A DNA stretch of 64,000 nt from Streptomyces xylophagus (GCF_000716435.1 NZ_JNWO01000005.1:1-64000), one strand, 5' to 3'. Shown: positions 52,438 through 61,825, counted from the first letter of the stretch. The notes: generated by a model from the sequence alone, not told the origin. Numbers and translations: made by a program.

Positions 52438-53238
52438 GTGCAGGTGGAGGCAGGGCAGGTGGCCGAAACTTTTCCGCTGGAGCGGCCCACGCGGCGGATT
52501 CTCCGGTCCGAGGCACTGCTCGTTCTGGGGCTTTCGCTCGGTGCGAGTGGAGTGTCCGCCCTGATCAGCTTTGTCGGATCGGTCACGAAACCGGGCGGCC
52601 TCAAGGACCAGGCCGCCACCCTCAACGCCTCGGCCGCGCCGGGCCGTCCGTGGCTCGATCTCGCCTGGCAGTTGTTCGGGATCGCGTCGGCACTCGTCCC
52701 CGTCGCACTCGTCGCGCACTTCCTCCTGCGGGAGGGCGAGAGCCTGCGCACGATCGGCTTCGACCGCACCCGCCCCTGGCCCGACCTGGGTCGCGGAGCG
52801 GCGATCGCGGCAGTCATCGGCAGCACCGGAATCGCCTTCTACCTGGCCGCACGCGGCCTCGGCTTCAACCTCACGGTGGTACCGGAGGCACTGCCCGACG
52901 TCTGGTGGAAGTACCCGGTCCTGATCCTCTCCGCGATGCAGAACGCGATCCTCGAAGAAGTCATCGTGGTGGGCTATCTGCTGCGCAGGCTGGGCCAGTT
53001 GGGCTGGACACCGGGCACCGCCCTCGTGGCCAGTTCCGTACTGCGCGGTAGCTACCACCTCTACCAGGGCATCGGCGGTTTCATCGGCAACATGGTGATG
53101 GGCGTGGTGTTCGTCTACCTGTACCGGCGTTGGGGTCGCGTGGGTCCCCTGGTGGTGGCGCATTCCCTGCTCGACATCGGGGCGTTCGTCGGCTACGCGC
53201 TGCTGGCGGGGAAGGTGGGCTGGCTGCCGACGGCGTAA
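52438..53238 (+). CDS. CPBP-family intramembrane metalloprotease (Abi/CaaX-like)
   Basis: The 266-residue protein has about eight hydrophobic segments and the CPBP motifs: the EE pair in ILEEVIVVGYLLRRLG, SSVLRGSYHLYQG with the conserved histidine, and VVAHSLLDIGAF with the second histidine. The family includes eukaryotic Rce1 proteases and bacterial bacteriocin-immunity proteins. The substrate is unknown. GTG at 52438 is used, with GTG 52444 a close alternative. It is divergent from the VWA gene. Confidence 0.83.
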   Translation: MQVEAGQVAETFPLERPTRRILRSEALLVLGLSLGASGVSALISFVGSVTKPGGLKDQAATLNASAAPGRPWLDLAWQLFGIASALVPVALVAHFLLREGESLRTIGFDRTRPWPDLGRGAAIAAVIGSTGIAFYLAARGLGFNLTVVPEALPDVWWKYPVLILSAMQNAILEEVIVVGYLLRRLGQLGWTPGTALVASSVLRGSYHLYQGIGGFIGNMVMGVVFVYLYRRWGRVGPLVVAHSLLDIGAFVGYALLAGKVGWLPTA

Positions 53239-53266
53239 CTCGTCGGCAGCGCGGGTCTCTTGGGGC

Positions 53267-54076
53267 TCAGGCGAGCAACTCGCCGTCGATCACGGTGACC
53301 GCTCGACCCGTCAACAGGGTCCGTTCGCCGCGCAGTTCGGTCCGGACGAGCCCCGAGCGCGGCGAGGCCTGAAGCCCGGTGAGGACCGTGCCGCCGAGGC
53401 GCTCGGACCAGTACGGCGCGAGCGCCGTGTGCGCACTGCCGGTGACCGGGTCCTCGTCGATCCCGACGTTCGGGAAGAAGCAGCGGGACACGAAGTCGTA
53501 GCCGCGGGTGGGGTCTTCGGCGCGGGCGGTGGCGATGATGCCGCGCTCGGAGTGGGCGCCGAGGGCCTTGTGGTCCGGGGCGAGTCCTACGACGGTCTTC
53601 TCGTCGGCGAGTTCGACGACGAGGTCGCGGATGTTCGGGCCGGTGTCGAACGCGGTGAGCGGCTCGGCACCCAGGGCCTCGGCGACACCGTCCGGGATCT
53701 CGACGGCGGTGAGTGGGGCGGTCGGGAAGTCGAGGGTGATGGACCCGTCGTCGGCCGGCGTCGCGATGAGCACCCCGCTCCGCGTGGCGAACCGCACGGT
53801 TCCCTCATGGGCGCCGGTGGTGTGCAGTACATGGGCCGTGGCGAGGGTCGCGTGCCCGCACATCGCGACCTCGGCCGCCGGCGTGAACCACCGCAACGCC
53901 CAGTCGGCGTCCCCGCCCGCGGGCAGCCGGTGCGCGAACGCCGTCTCGGCGTGATTGACCTCCAGCGCGATCTTCTGAAGCCGGTCGTCCTCCGGGAAGG
54001 CGTCGAGAAGCAGCACCCCGGCCGGGTTGCCGGCGAAGGGACGGTCGGTGAAGGCGTCGACGATTCGAATCCGCAT
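53267..54076 (-). CDS. PhzF-family isomerase/epimerase-like protein
   Basis: A 269-residue two-domain protein of the PhzF/diaminopimelate-epimerase fold. Motifs RIVDAFTDRPFAGNPAGV, the catalytic-type glutamate in NHAETAFA, MCGHATLATAHVL and the second-domain DEDPVTGSAHTALAPYW are all present. Reaction and substrate are unknown. A TAGCGT -10 box six bases before the ATG at 54076 suggests a leaderless transcript. It converges on the CPBP gene with 28 bp between them. Confidence 0.88.
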   Translation of the reverse strand: MRIRIVDAFTDRPFAGNPAGVLLLDAFPEDDRLQKIALEVNHAETAFAHRLPAGGDADWALRWFTPAAEVAMCGHATLATAHVLHTTGAHEGTVRFATRSGVLIATPADDGSITLDFPTAPLTAVEIPDGVAEALGAEPLTAFDTGPNIRDLVVELADEKTVVGLAPDHKALGAHSERGIIATARAEDPTRGYDFVSRCFFPNVGIDEDPVTGSAHTALAPYWSERLGGTVLTGLQASPRSGLVRTELRGERTLLTGRAVTVIDGELLA

Positions 54077-54139
54077 GGTCCGACGCTAGAGGTTTTGTGG
54101 AGCGCTCGACCAAGGCCAATTCGGGGGGAGTGGACCGAT

Positions 54140-54571
54140 TTACCGGTGCCGGGGTGGCATCAGCAGGCCCACCAGCGTCCCCACTGCAGTCGCGGCGTCC
54201 GGGGTGGTTTCGACGAGCACCGGGTCGGGCGTCCGCATGCGCGTCCCGCTCCACACCCGGAAGACGGGGGAGCCGTCCGGGCCGCCCTTGTCGAAGGAGA
54301 CGGAACCCGGCAGCACCTGGCACTCCTTGGCACCGGGCGTGAACAACAGGGGGCCGTCGGCGAAGCACAGGTGGTTGTGGCTGGTGAACGGGTACCACTG
54401 GAACAGCGGGCTCGCGCGGGCCGCGCGCACCAACTCCTCCTCGACCGGCGGCACCCAGGACGCGTGGGTGTTGTTCCATGCGTCCGAGTCCCGCGCGGCC
54501 TCCACCGCCCAGGACCACGCCTCGGCGAGTGTCCACGTCGTGCCGTCCGCAGTCGTGTCGTCCGCCGTCAT
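54140..54571 (-). CDS. Small hypothetical protein, possibly DUF6193-like
   Basis: The 143-residue protein has no signal peptide or membrane helix. The motif LFQWYPFTSHNHLCFADGPL resembles a YPFTSH sequence that I associate with the DUF6193 family, but the rest is too divergent for a firm match. GC-rich third positions and its position in a run of minus-strand genes support a real gene. Function unknown. Confidence 0.6.
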   Translation of the reverse strand: MTADDTTADGTTWTLAEAWSWAVEAARDSDAWNNTHASWVPPVEEELVRAARASPLFQWYPFTSHNHLCFADGPLLFTPGAKECQVLPGSVSFDKGGPDGSPVFRVWSGTRMRTPDPVLVETTPDAATAVGTLVGLLMPPRHR

Positions 54572-54611
54572 GTCGGGAGTCTGGCCGCCCCGGCAGATCC
54601 CGAAACGATCG

Positions 54612-55292
54612 CTACGACGGTGACGGGTGTGGTGAAGGGCGTTCCGGTTTCCGGGCCAGGAAGGTGGCGTGCGTCCTCTTCGCTCCTTCGGCCGGCTCCA
54701 GGACCAGCCGGGCGGTGAGCGTGAGCCCGGCCCGTGCCAGCAACTCGGCGATCCGGTCCGGTGGGAGCAGGTGGGACTCGTAGGACACGGGATGCTCGCC
54801 GTACGCCTTTGTCGGGCGCAGGAGTTGGTCGTCTCCCACGTGGCCGGCCAGCATCAGATGGCCGCCGGGCGCGAGTGTGCGGTGGAACTCGGCGAAGACG
54901 ACGGGGAGTTGGTCGGGTGGCGTGTGGTGGGTCGAGTAGAAGGCGAGGATGCCGCCCAGCTCGTCGTCCCCGATCTCCGGCGCGGTCATCGAGCCCACGG
55001 TGAAGGTCAGGTTCGGGTAGGCGCGGCGGGCCAGTTCGATCATCTTCGGGGAGATGTCGAGGCCGAAGATCGGCACCCCCGACTCCGCCAGATACGCGGT
55101 GAATCTGCCGGGCCCGCAGCCCAGGTCCGCCACCGGCCCGAGGCCGGCCGCCCGCACGGTCTCGGCGAACGCGGCCAGCATCGCGCGGGACAGCGGGTCC
55201 AACTCGGCCGGAGTCTTGACGAGTTGGACGTAGTCGGCGGCGACGGTGTCGTACGACTCCCGGATCGCGGCGAGGTAGGAGGGATCTGTCAC
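54612..55292 (-). CDS. Class I SAM-dependent methyltransferase
   Basis: A 226-residue methyltransferase with SAM-binding motif I VADLGCGPGRFTAYLA (about 61-76), an acidic motif II residue in GLDISPKMIELARR and motif post-I/III elements (LAPGGHLMLAG). No substrate can be assigned. The GTG at 55292 has a TAGAGT -10 box exactly seven bases upstream and no ribosome site, so it is predicted leaderless. Confidence 0.85.
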   Translation of the reverse strand: MTDPSYLAAIRESYDTVAADYVQLVKTPAELDPLSRAMLAAFAETVRAAGLGPVADLGCGPGRFTAYLAESGVPIFGLDISPKMIELARRAYPNLTFTVGSMTAPEIGDDELGGILAFYSTHHTPPDQLPVVFAEFHRTLAPGGHLMLAGHVGDDQLLRPTKAYGEHPVSYESHLLPPDRIAELLARAGLTLTARLVLEPAEGAKRTHATFLARKPERPSPHPSPS

Positions 55293-55299
55293 GCGGGGG

Positions 55300-55305
55300 A
55301 CTCTA
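55300..55305 (-). promoter_or_regulatory. Leaderless -10 box of the methyltransferase gene
   Basis: TAGAGT on the minus strand (55305 to 55300) is seven bases upstream of the GTG start. The rest of the 242-bp gap to the GtrA-like gene holds no feature I can support. Confidence 0.5.
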
Positions 55306-55534
55306 GGGTCGGGGTGGTTCCTGCTGGTAGCGGTTATCGCTGCGCGGGATGGCGACGGTGCCGGTGTCGCCGGCCGGCGCGACCGTCGTGCCCTGCGTCG
55401 GCGTGGGGTGATGCACGCGGCTGGTGTCCCAAAGGGGCGGCGGATGCTGCGGCCAGCACGGCGACGCCGGCCGAGCGCCGAGGGATGCGACGCCCGCCCC
55501 GCCCCCCGGGTCGCCGGCCCCTTCCCGTCGGCCC

Positions 55535-56002
55535 TCATGCCGCCGCGTCGTACGCGGCCCGCGACCGGACTTCCCCGTCGGTCCGCGGCAGCGGCGCGCG
55601 CTCCGCGAACACCGCCAGCCGCAGCACGAGATAGCGGCCGATTCCCACGAGCGCGGTGGCCGACAGGTAGACCGTCTGCTGCAGGACGAGTCCGGTGCCG
55701 GGGCGGAGCGCGGCCAGCGTGCCGACCGCGGCGGACGTGACCAGCCAGCCGAGCGCCATGGTGGCCGCGCTCTTCAGATGCCCGGCGAGGCCGGGCCGTC
55801 CGTGGCTGAACGAGACGCGGGCGTGCAGCTCGGTGGCGACCACGGTGGAGGCGACGGTGGTCAGCGCGTTCGCCGCCATCCACGGGATCCACTGCGAGAG
55901 CAGGACCAGGGCCGCCGACGCCGCCAGGGTGACCCCGCTGCCCAGCCCCGCGAAGCGCCCGAAGGCTGCCGCGTGCCGACGGATCATGCGCACGCCGCTC
56001 AT
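55535..56002 (-). CDS. GtrA-like four-helix membrane protein
   Basis: A 155-residue protein with four hydrophobic segments (about 17-35, 38-55, 75-95, 105-125) and the GtrA-type start FGRFAGLGSGVTLAASAALVL plus the FSHGRPG loop between helices. GtrA proteins are thought to flip polyprenyl-linked sugars for cell-surface glycosylation. The ATG at 56002 with AGGAGG at 56011-56016 (minus strand) is chosen over an upstream in-frame start at 56050. Confidence 0.75.
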   Translation of the reverse strand: MSGVRMIRRHAAAFGRFAGLGSGVTLAASAALVLLSQWIPWMAANALTTVASTVVATELHARVSFSHGRPGLAGHLKSAATMALGWLVTSAAVGTLAALRPGTGLVLQQTVYLSATALVGIGRYLVLRLAVFAERAPLPRTDGEVRSRAAYDAAA

Positions 56003-56202
56003 GGTGATCCCCTCCTGGGCCGCGCCCCCTTGCGGGGCTGGTGTCGTCATGCGCAGAGCGTGGCCGACCCTTCATTCAGCGCGGTTTCAGAGCGTCCTCA
56101 GGGGAGCGGGCGGTGCTGAAACCGGTGCCGCGTTCCTCACTGAAACAACCGCAGCAACCGCAGCAAGGAGATGTCCCGAACTCCGGTGTCAGACCCCGGT
56201 CG

Positions 56203-56215
56203 TAGCGTGTGCGCG
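56203..56215 (+). promoter_or_regulatory. Leaderless promoter of the SWIM gene
   Basis: TAGCGT (56203-56208) lies six bases before the GTG at 56215. No ribosome site is present. Confidence 0.45.
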
Positions 56216-57684
56216 TGACTCAACTCCTGCAGTCCTACGCCTATTTACGCCCCTCGGCCGTGCGTGATTCCACGGCCGGGCGCAGTCTCGCGCTGGAGAC
56301 CTCAGGCGGTGCCACCCCCGCCGGAGAGGTGGCCAACCCCCGGTTCTTCAGCGGGTTCCTGACCGCGCCGGCCGCCGCGGCCACGGCACTGCTCGCGGTC
56401 GCCGACGTGGCCGCCGCCCGCTACTACCGGCCGGGCGGCGGCGCCTCGCTCGACCCGGTGGTGACGGCCGACGGCGACCGACTGCGCCTGGAGTCCTTCT
56501 CCGGCTGCTGCGGTGTCTATGCCCGGCTCGACGTCCTCGCCCCCGGCCTCGACGGCGACGACGTCGGGCACGGCACCACGAACGTGGACGTGAACCCGCC
56601 GCTGCGGCAGGCGCTCGCCGGGCTCGGTGGTCTCGACCCGCTCCATCTGGCCGTAGGGCCCGAGGAGTTGGCGGTGCGCACCTTCGACGGCGAGTTCGTG
56701 GAGAAGAAGGTTCCGCTGCCGGAGCGCTGGCTGCGTGGCTTCGCCGAGGCCCAGGTTCTCGCGCCGGGCTTCGCCCTCCGGGCCGAGGTGCCCGCGGCGG
56801 AGGCGGCCGCCGTACTGCGGGCGCTGCCCCGGCCCACCCGGCAGTCCGACGCCCGTACGACACGCTGGGTGATACCCGTGGGCCGCACCCTGCGCCCCAC
56901 GACCAGACCGGCACCGAACGCCGTGTGCCTGCCCGGCCCGGAACGGCTGCTGACCCTGCTGCCGGTACTGCGGCACGCGACGACCGTGCGGGTGTACGCG
57001 CCGGCCGACGCGGACGGCGCCGCGGCCGTCGCCTGGGAGGTCGAACTGCCGGGCATGCGGCTGACGTTGATGCTCTCCCAGAGCGCCTCGCGCGGCTTCT
57101 CCGGCGAGGGCGGAGTCCTCCACGACCTCGCCGCCGGGCCCCCGGCGGCGGACGTCGAACGGGTCGCCGAACTGCTGGCCTGGGAGCCGAGGATCGACGT
57201 CGGCGAGCTGTCCGGGCAGACCGGTCTGCCGGCCGACCGGGTGCGTGCCGCGCTGACCGTGCTGGGCACGTCCGGTCAGATCGGCTACGACCTCGCCGAG
57301 GAGGCGTACTTCCACCGCCACCTGCCCTACAGGGCGAGCGCCGCCGAGACGCGCAACCCCCGGCTGCGCGCGGCACGGGCGCTCGTCGCGGACGGGGCGG
57401 TGGGGCTCGACGGCGCGCTGGCCCGGGTCGGAAAGGGCGACGACGCCCATGTGGTCCGCACCGACGAGGCATCGGGCCGGCTGAGCTGCACCTGCTTCTG
57501 GTGGGCGAAGTACCGGGGTGGACGCGGCCCCTGCAAGCACGTGCTCGCGGTGGGCATGGTGCGCGGCACGACGGCGGACCTGGACGCGCCTTCGACAGTG
57601 GGCACGAACACGACGGCGGACGCGGAAGCGACCGTAGACGCGCACGCGAATACGAACACGGCACGATCGGAGACCGCACGATGA
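56215..57684 (+). CDS. SWIM zinc-finger protein
   Basis: The 489-residue protein has an uncharacterised N-terminal region and a SWIM zinc finger near residues 420-450: LSCTCFWWAKYRGGRGPCKH, i.e. CxC-xn-CxH. SWIM domains bind nucleic acid or protein and in bacteria accompany MoxR-type AAA/VWA modules or SNF2 helicases. Here its only partner is the DUF6493 gene, whose ATG overlaps the SWIM stop (57681-57684). The tail after the finger is low-complexity (Thr/Ala/Asp/Asn). GTG 56209 is an alternative start. Confidence 0.82.
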   Translation: MTQLLQSYAYLRPSAVRDSTAGRSLALETSGGATPAGEVANPRFFSGFLTAPAAAATALLAVADVAAARYYRPGGGASLDPVVTADGDRLRLESFSGCCGVYARLDVLAPGLDGDDVGHGTTNVDVNPPLRQALAGLGGLDPLHLAVGPEELAVRTFDGEFVEKKVPLPERWLRGFAEAQVLAPGFALRAEVPAAEAAAVLRALPRPTRQSDARTTRWVIPVGRTLRPTTRPAPNAVCLPGPERLLTLLPVLRHATTVRVYAPADADGAAAVAWEVELPGMRLTLMLSQSASRGFSGEGGVLHDLAAGPPAADVERVAELLAWEPRIDVGELSGQTGLPADRVRAALTVLGTSGQIGYDLAEEAYFHRHLPYRASAAETRNPRLRAARALVADGAVGLDGALARVGKGDDAHVVRTDEASGRLSCTCFWWAKYRGGRGPCKHVLAVGMVRGTTADLDAPSTVGTNTTADAEATVDAHANTNTARSETAR

Positions 57685-60407
57685 ACCTGGTCCACCTCGC
57701 GGAAGCCGGGGACGTCGAAGGAGTGCTCCGGGAACTCGGCGCGCTGACGCCGGACGGGCGCGCTGCACAGGCCGAGGCGCTGGAGGAGCGGCGCGCGCCG
57801 CTGCGAGCCGGCTGGTACCACGTCCCCGAGGAGGAGAAGGCCGCCCAGCTGGCCGCCGAACTGGGTTGCCGGACCGACCCGTTGGCCGCCGCCGAGTGGA
57901 TCCTGCGGTCCGAGAACGGCGCGAACACGGTCGTCCTTCCCCTCGGCGGCGTCTGGATGCTCGACGTCGTGAACCTCCAAACCGTGGCCTGGCGAGCCGA
58001 GTTGGCCGCGCGGATCGCCGAGCTGTCGACGCCGGGGAACACCGTCAGGTCCGACCTCGTCGAGCACCTCGTCCACGACACGGGGTGTCCCGTGCCGACC
58101 ACCGACGGGTTCATCGACAGCTGGCTGGTCCGCCGCGGCAGCAACTGGGAGCAGCCCGGACACCTGCGCGGCGGCGCCCGGTCCGGGGCCACCCTTCTGG
58201 CGCGGCTGCGCGCCGACGACCTGACGCCGAAGCTCCTCCCGCTGCTCGTGGATCGGCCGGGCATCCACCTCGGCGCGCATGGATTCCACCACCAGACGAC
58301 GCGGCACGACCTTCGCTACGTGAGGGAGAACACCAGGCTCGGCGTGCTCATCTACCTCTCCGCCGAGAGCAACGGGCTGGTCGACCGGGCCGCGCTGGTT
58401 CGGCGTGTCTTCGCCGATCTGCTCGCCGCCCCGGTCTGGGGGCAGGACGCGGCGATCGCGCTGACTCAACTCGCCCTCACACCCGGGGAACACGCCTCGA
58501 CGAGCCGTGAACGCCGGGCGCTCGCCGAGCAGTTGCTGCCGCAGCTACTCCAGGACGGCACACGAGCGGAGACCGCGCCGCCACTCGCCCACCTGCGCGC
58601 CCTCGCCCTCACCCCGGCCGAGAACGCGCCCGCAGTCCGTGACCATGTGGCCCTGCTCGACCTGTCGTTGCCGGTCGCCGCCTACGCCCAGGAGGTTCTG
58701 ATCGGCCTGGACGAGGCCGGGCTGCTGGAGCCCGACGTGCTCACCGAGATGTGCCAACGGGTCCTGCCGCGACCGGAGAAGAAGCTGGTCCGTACCCAAC
58801 TCACCCGGCTCGACCGCGCGGCCCGCAAGGATCCCGGGCGCGCCCGCAGTGCCGTACTCGACGTGGCGACGGCCTTCGACCACCGGGACGTCGACATCCA
58901 GGAGCGCGCCCTCGACGTGGTGGCTCGGCACCTGAAGGCTGCGGGCGACTCCGTACTGCCGGAGCTGCGCACGGCAGCCGAGCGGATCACCCCCGCTCTC
59001 GCGGCCCGCGCCGCCGAACTGTTCGGCGCTGCACCAGACCAACTCCCCTCCCCGCACGCCGACTTGCTGCCCGCTGTACCCGAGCCCCGCCCGGTCCCGG
59101 GCCCCATCGAGACGCCCGCCGAGGTCGCCGAGGAACTCGCGGCGGTCGTAGCGAACGACAAGGACGTGGTGACGTTCGAGCGCGTCCTGGACGTACTGGT
59201 CCGGCACGCCCACCTCGACCGTGCCGCGCTGGAGCGGGCGTTGCAGCCGGTCATGCGCAGACAACCCCGCGACGCCCTGGACTTCACCCAGTCCGACGTC
59301 TACGACGTGGCCGCCGCGCTGCGCGGCGACGAGCCGAGGCGGCGTAACTTCACCGACCGCCTCAGGTACCAGGACCACTCTCCGGCAGGGGAGTTGCTGC
59401 AGGCGCGGCTCGCCGAGGCGCTCGACATCATCAGGACCGACGCGCAGCCGTTCCTGCTGGCCGTGCCGACCGACGCGACGGGGGCGCTGGACGCCGCCGT
59501 ACTCGTGGAGCGGATCTCGGTGCTCGACGGGCTCGGCATCACCCCCGCGCCGGTCGACCTGACCCAGGCCCTGCTGCGCGTCACCCCGACCGCGGACGAG
59601 GAGGTGCTGGGCGCCGCCGAGCAGCTCCGGTCCGACGCCGGGCGACGGCTGGCCGAGTGGCTGCGTGAGGGCGGGCTGCCGCACTGGGAGTGCGGGCCTG
59701 CCGACTGGCCCGAAGCCCGGCCGGGCGAGCACCCGTCGGAGTGGGTGAGCCACCTGCGCCCCGAACCGGCCCCCGGCCCCCCGCTCCTCCCGGCCGCCGC
59801 GACCCTGATCGGGCCGCACCGCGACAACGGCCTCTACGACCCGATGCTCCCCTTCTGGCTCGCCCAGCTGCCCCACCACCGCGAGGTCGTGCTGGCCCGC
59901 GACTACTTCAGATACCGCGTCTCCATGCGGGGCTGGGCCCTCGCACTGCCCTTCGCCGCGGAGTCCGGCGGCCCGGCGGGGTTCGCGCTCCACCTGGCCG
60001 TGGCGTACACCCTCACCTACGACCAGCAGCGCGAACGCGACGCGGCGGTGGACGCGCTGCTCGTGCTCGCCGGGCGGGGACAGCTGAACACCGACCTGCT
60101 CGGACGGCAGCTGGCCGCGCTGCTGCGCGCCAACTGCGTCGAGGCGAACCGGGTGACCGCCTCCCTCCGTACGGCGGCCGAGACGGGCGCGTACGCCACC
60201 GTCTGGTCCGTCCTCGAAACCGCCCTGCCCCTCCTGCTGCGCGACCCCGTGGCCAGGGGCACCGGAGCGCTGCTCGCCCTCGGCGTGGACTCCGCCTCGC
60301 GCTGCGCGGCGAAGGGGGAGATCCCCGAGGTCACGGCGGCCGCGGCGCGCAAGGGGTCCAGCCAGGTGGTGAAGACCGCGCGGCTGCTGCGCGACGTACT
60401 GGGCTGA
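57681..60407 (+). CDS. DUF6493-family large helical protein
   Basis: A 908-residue soluble protein made mostly of helical repeats, with no signal peptide, membrane helix or recognisable catalytic motif. Features such as the N-terminal LHLAEAGDVEGVL-like ankyrin/HEAT pattern and repeated LDRAARKDPGR-type helices suggest a scaffold. I associate it with the DUF6493 family, found after SWIM genes in Streptomyces. Its four-base overlap with the SWIM gene indicates co-translation and a probable complex. The start LVHLAEAGD is read from ATG 57681. Function is unknown. Confidence 0.75.
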   Translation: MNLVHLAEAGDVEGVLRELGALTPDGRAAQAEALEERRAPLRAGWYHVPEEEKAAQLAAELGCRTDPLAAAEWILRSENGANTVVLPLGGVWMLDVVNLQTVAWRAELAARIAELSTPGNTVRSDLVEHLVHDTGCPVPTTDGFIDSWLVRRGSNWEQPGHLRGGARSGATLLARLRADDLTPKLLPLLVDRPGIHLGAHGFHHQTTRHDLRYVRENTRLGVLIYLSAESNGLVDRAALVRRVFADLLAAPVWGQDAAIALTQLALTPGEHASTSRERRALAEQLLPQLLQDGTRAETAPPLAHLRALALTPAENAPAVRDHVALLDLSLPVAAYAQEVLIGLDEAGLLEPDVLTEMCQRVLPRPEKKLVRTQLTRLDRAARKDPGRARSAVLDVATAFDHRDVDIQERALDVVARHLKAAGDSVLPELRTAAERITPALAARAAELFGAAPDQLPSPHADLLPAVPEPRPVPGPIETPAEVAEELAAVVANDKDVVTFERVLDVLVRHAHLDRAALERALQPVMRRQPRDALDFTQSDVYDVAAALRGDEPRRRNFTDRLRYQDHSPAGELLQARLAEALDIIRTDAQPFLLAVPTDATGALDAAVLVERISVLDGLGITPAPVDLTQALLRVTPTADEEVLGAAEQLRSDAGRRLAEWLREGGLPHWECGPADWPEARPGEHPSEWVSHLRPEPAPGPPLLPAAATLIGPHRDNGLYDPMLPFWLAQLPHHREVVLARDYFRYRVSMRGWALALPFAAESGGPAGFALHLAVAYTLTYDQQRERDAAVDALLVLAGRGQLNTDLLGRQLAALLRANCVEANRVTASLRTAAETGAYATVWSVLETALPLLLRDPVARGTGALLALGVDSASRCAAKGEIPEVTAAAARKGSSQVVKTARLLRDVLG

Positions 60408-60493
60408 GCGGTCCCACCCCTGGACGGGAGTGGTCCGAAGGGATTTTCCGGAAGCCCTTCGGCAGGGGGTTGTCATCCGAACAGTTCCGATAT

Positions 60494-60523
60494 ATCGTTG
60501 ACGCATCGCGACAGATCAACGAT
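60494..60523. promoter_or_regulatory. Inverted repeat operator before padR
   Basis: ATCGTTGA (60494-60501) and TCAACGAT (60516-60523) form a perfect 8-bp inverted repeat with a 14-bp spacer, ending 17 bp before the PadR start. ATATATCG-like sequence precedes it. The position suits autorepression by PadR. Confidence 0.6.
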
Positions 60524-60540
60524 GGAATGGAGTGATTGCG

Positions 60541-61179
60541 ATGCGTACCCACGGATACGAGCGTGGACATGGACAGGACGGCCCCTCCCGGCGCGGCCGG
60601 GGTGGCCCTGACGGACGGCGTGCGGCTTTCGGTCCCTTCGGGCCGGGTGGCCCGGGCGGTCCCGGTGGCCCCGGCTTCGGACCGGGCTTCGGTCCCGGCC
60701 CCTGGGGCGGACGAGGGCGCGGCGGCCCCAGGGGCGGCAGGGCACGGCGCGGCGACGTACGCGCGTCGATCCTCGCCCTCCTGAAGGACCGGCCGATGCA
60801 CGGCTACGAGATGATCCAGGAGATCGCCGAGCGCAGCGGCGGCGCGTGGAAGCCGAGCCCCGGCTCGGTCTACCCCACCCTGCAGCTGCTGGAGGACGAG
60901 GGCCTGATCGTCAGTGAGACGGAGGGCGGCAAGAAGCTCTTCGCGCTCACCGAAGCCGGCCGTACCGCGGCCGAGGAAGGCCCGGACGCGCCCTGGGAAG
61001 AGGCTTCCCGCGGTGTCGACTGGGAGGCCCTCAGCGAGATCCGCCAGGCCGGCTTCGGTCTGATGGAGGCCTTCGGCCAGGTCTGGAAGACCGGCAGCAA
61101 GGAGCAGCGCGAGAAGGCGCTGACCGTCATCAACGACGCCCGCAAGAAGCTGTACCTGATCCTGGCCGACGAGGACTGA
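60541..61179 (+). CDS. PadR-family transcriptional regulator with Gly/Pro-rich leader
   Basis: A 212-residue regulator: the first 70 residues are Gly/Pro/Arg/Phe-rich low complexity (repeats of FGPG and GGPGG), followed by a PadR winged HTH (about 72-145: RASILALLKDRPMHGYEMIQ, WKPSPGSVYPTLQLLEDEGL) and a C-terminal helix for dimerisation. PadR proteins usually repress their own gene and a neighbouring one in response to phenolics or stress. GGAG eight bases upstream supports the ATG at 60541. The disordered leader is common in Streptomyces PadR proteins. Confidence 0.9.
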   Translation: MRTHGYERGHGQDGPSRRGRGGPDGRRAAFGPFGPGGPGGPGGPGFGPGFGPGPWGGRGRGGPRGGRARRGDVRASILALLKDRPMHGYEMIQEIAERSGGAWKPSPGSVYPTLQLLEDEGLIVSETEGGKKLFALTEAGRTAAEEGPDAPWEEASRGVDWEALSEIRQAGFGLMEAFGQVWKTGSKEQREKALTVINDARKKLYLILADED

Positions 61180-61209
61180 TGTCCCCGGCGCCGGACGAGG
61201 CAGCGGGCC

Positions 61210-61242
61210 AAGGCGCCCCACGGGACATCCGTGGGGCGCCTT
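61210..61242. terminator. Strong bidirectional terminator after padR
   Basis: A perfect 14-bp stem AAGGCGCCCCACGG / CCGTGGGGCGCCTT (61210-61223 with 61229-61242) encloses a five-base loop GACAT. The A/T edges give short U-runs in both directions between convergent padR and the SRPBCC gene. Confidence 0.88.
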
Positions 61243-61284
61243 CCCTTTGCGCGTTCCCGTTCCTGCGGTGCCCCTGCGCCTTCC

Positions 61285-61713
61285 TCAGGCCACCAGCCCG
61301 GCCAGTTTGCGCAGCGACTCGTTCAGAGCGGCCGTCCCCGAGTCCTTCAGCTTGCCCGCCATCAACGACACCGCCGCGCCCGTGAACTCGCCGTCGATAC
61401 GGACCGTGGTGGCGTCGCCGTCGGGTGTGAGCGTGTAGCGCGTGGCGACGTTCACGGCCATCGGGCCCTTGCCGCGGATGGCCAGCACGCGGGCGGGCTC
61501 CAGCTCCTCGATGGTCCACTCGACCTCCGCCGGGAAGCCCATCAGCTTCATGTTCTCCTGGAAGGTCCCGCCCACTTCGAGGGCTTCCGGACCGCCCTTG
61601 GGGAAGTTCGTGTGGGTCGCGTTCCACTCGCCGTACGCGGACCAGTCCGTGAGTTGAGTCCACACCTTCTCGGCCGGGGCCTCGATGCGTGCCTCCGCGC
61701 TGATTTCGGCCAT
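61285..61713 (-). CDS. SRPBCC-family protein (CoxG/polyketide-cyclase-like)
   Basis: The 142-residue protein has the START/Bet v1-like SRPBCC pattern: an N-terminal strand ISAEARIEAPAEKVWTQLTD, then WSAYGEWNATH, and a long C-terminal helix. Members bind hydrophobic ligands; no specific role can be assigned. GAGGTGG precedes the ATG at 61713 with five-base spacing. Confidence 0.82.
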   Translation of the reverse strand: MAEISAEARIEAPAEKVWTQLTDWSAYGEWNATHTNFPKGGPEALEVGGTFQENMKLMGFPAEVEWTIEELEPARVLAIRGKGPMAVNVATRYTLTPDGDATTVRIDGEFTGAAVSLMAGKLKDSGTAALNESLRKLAGLVA

Positions 61714-61825
61714 GCGACCACCTCTTCGTATCGGGCTACGGTGTCGCGGAACGTAGCCGCAGGGCGTCCAACATTCAATACTGATGAACCGTCAGGAATT
61801 GTGTACGTCCGCCGGTTTGCCGGGG

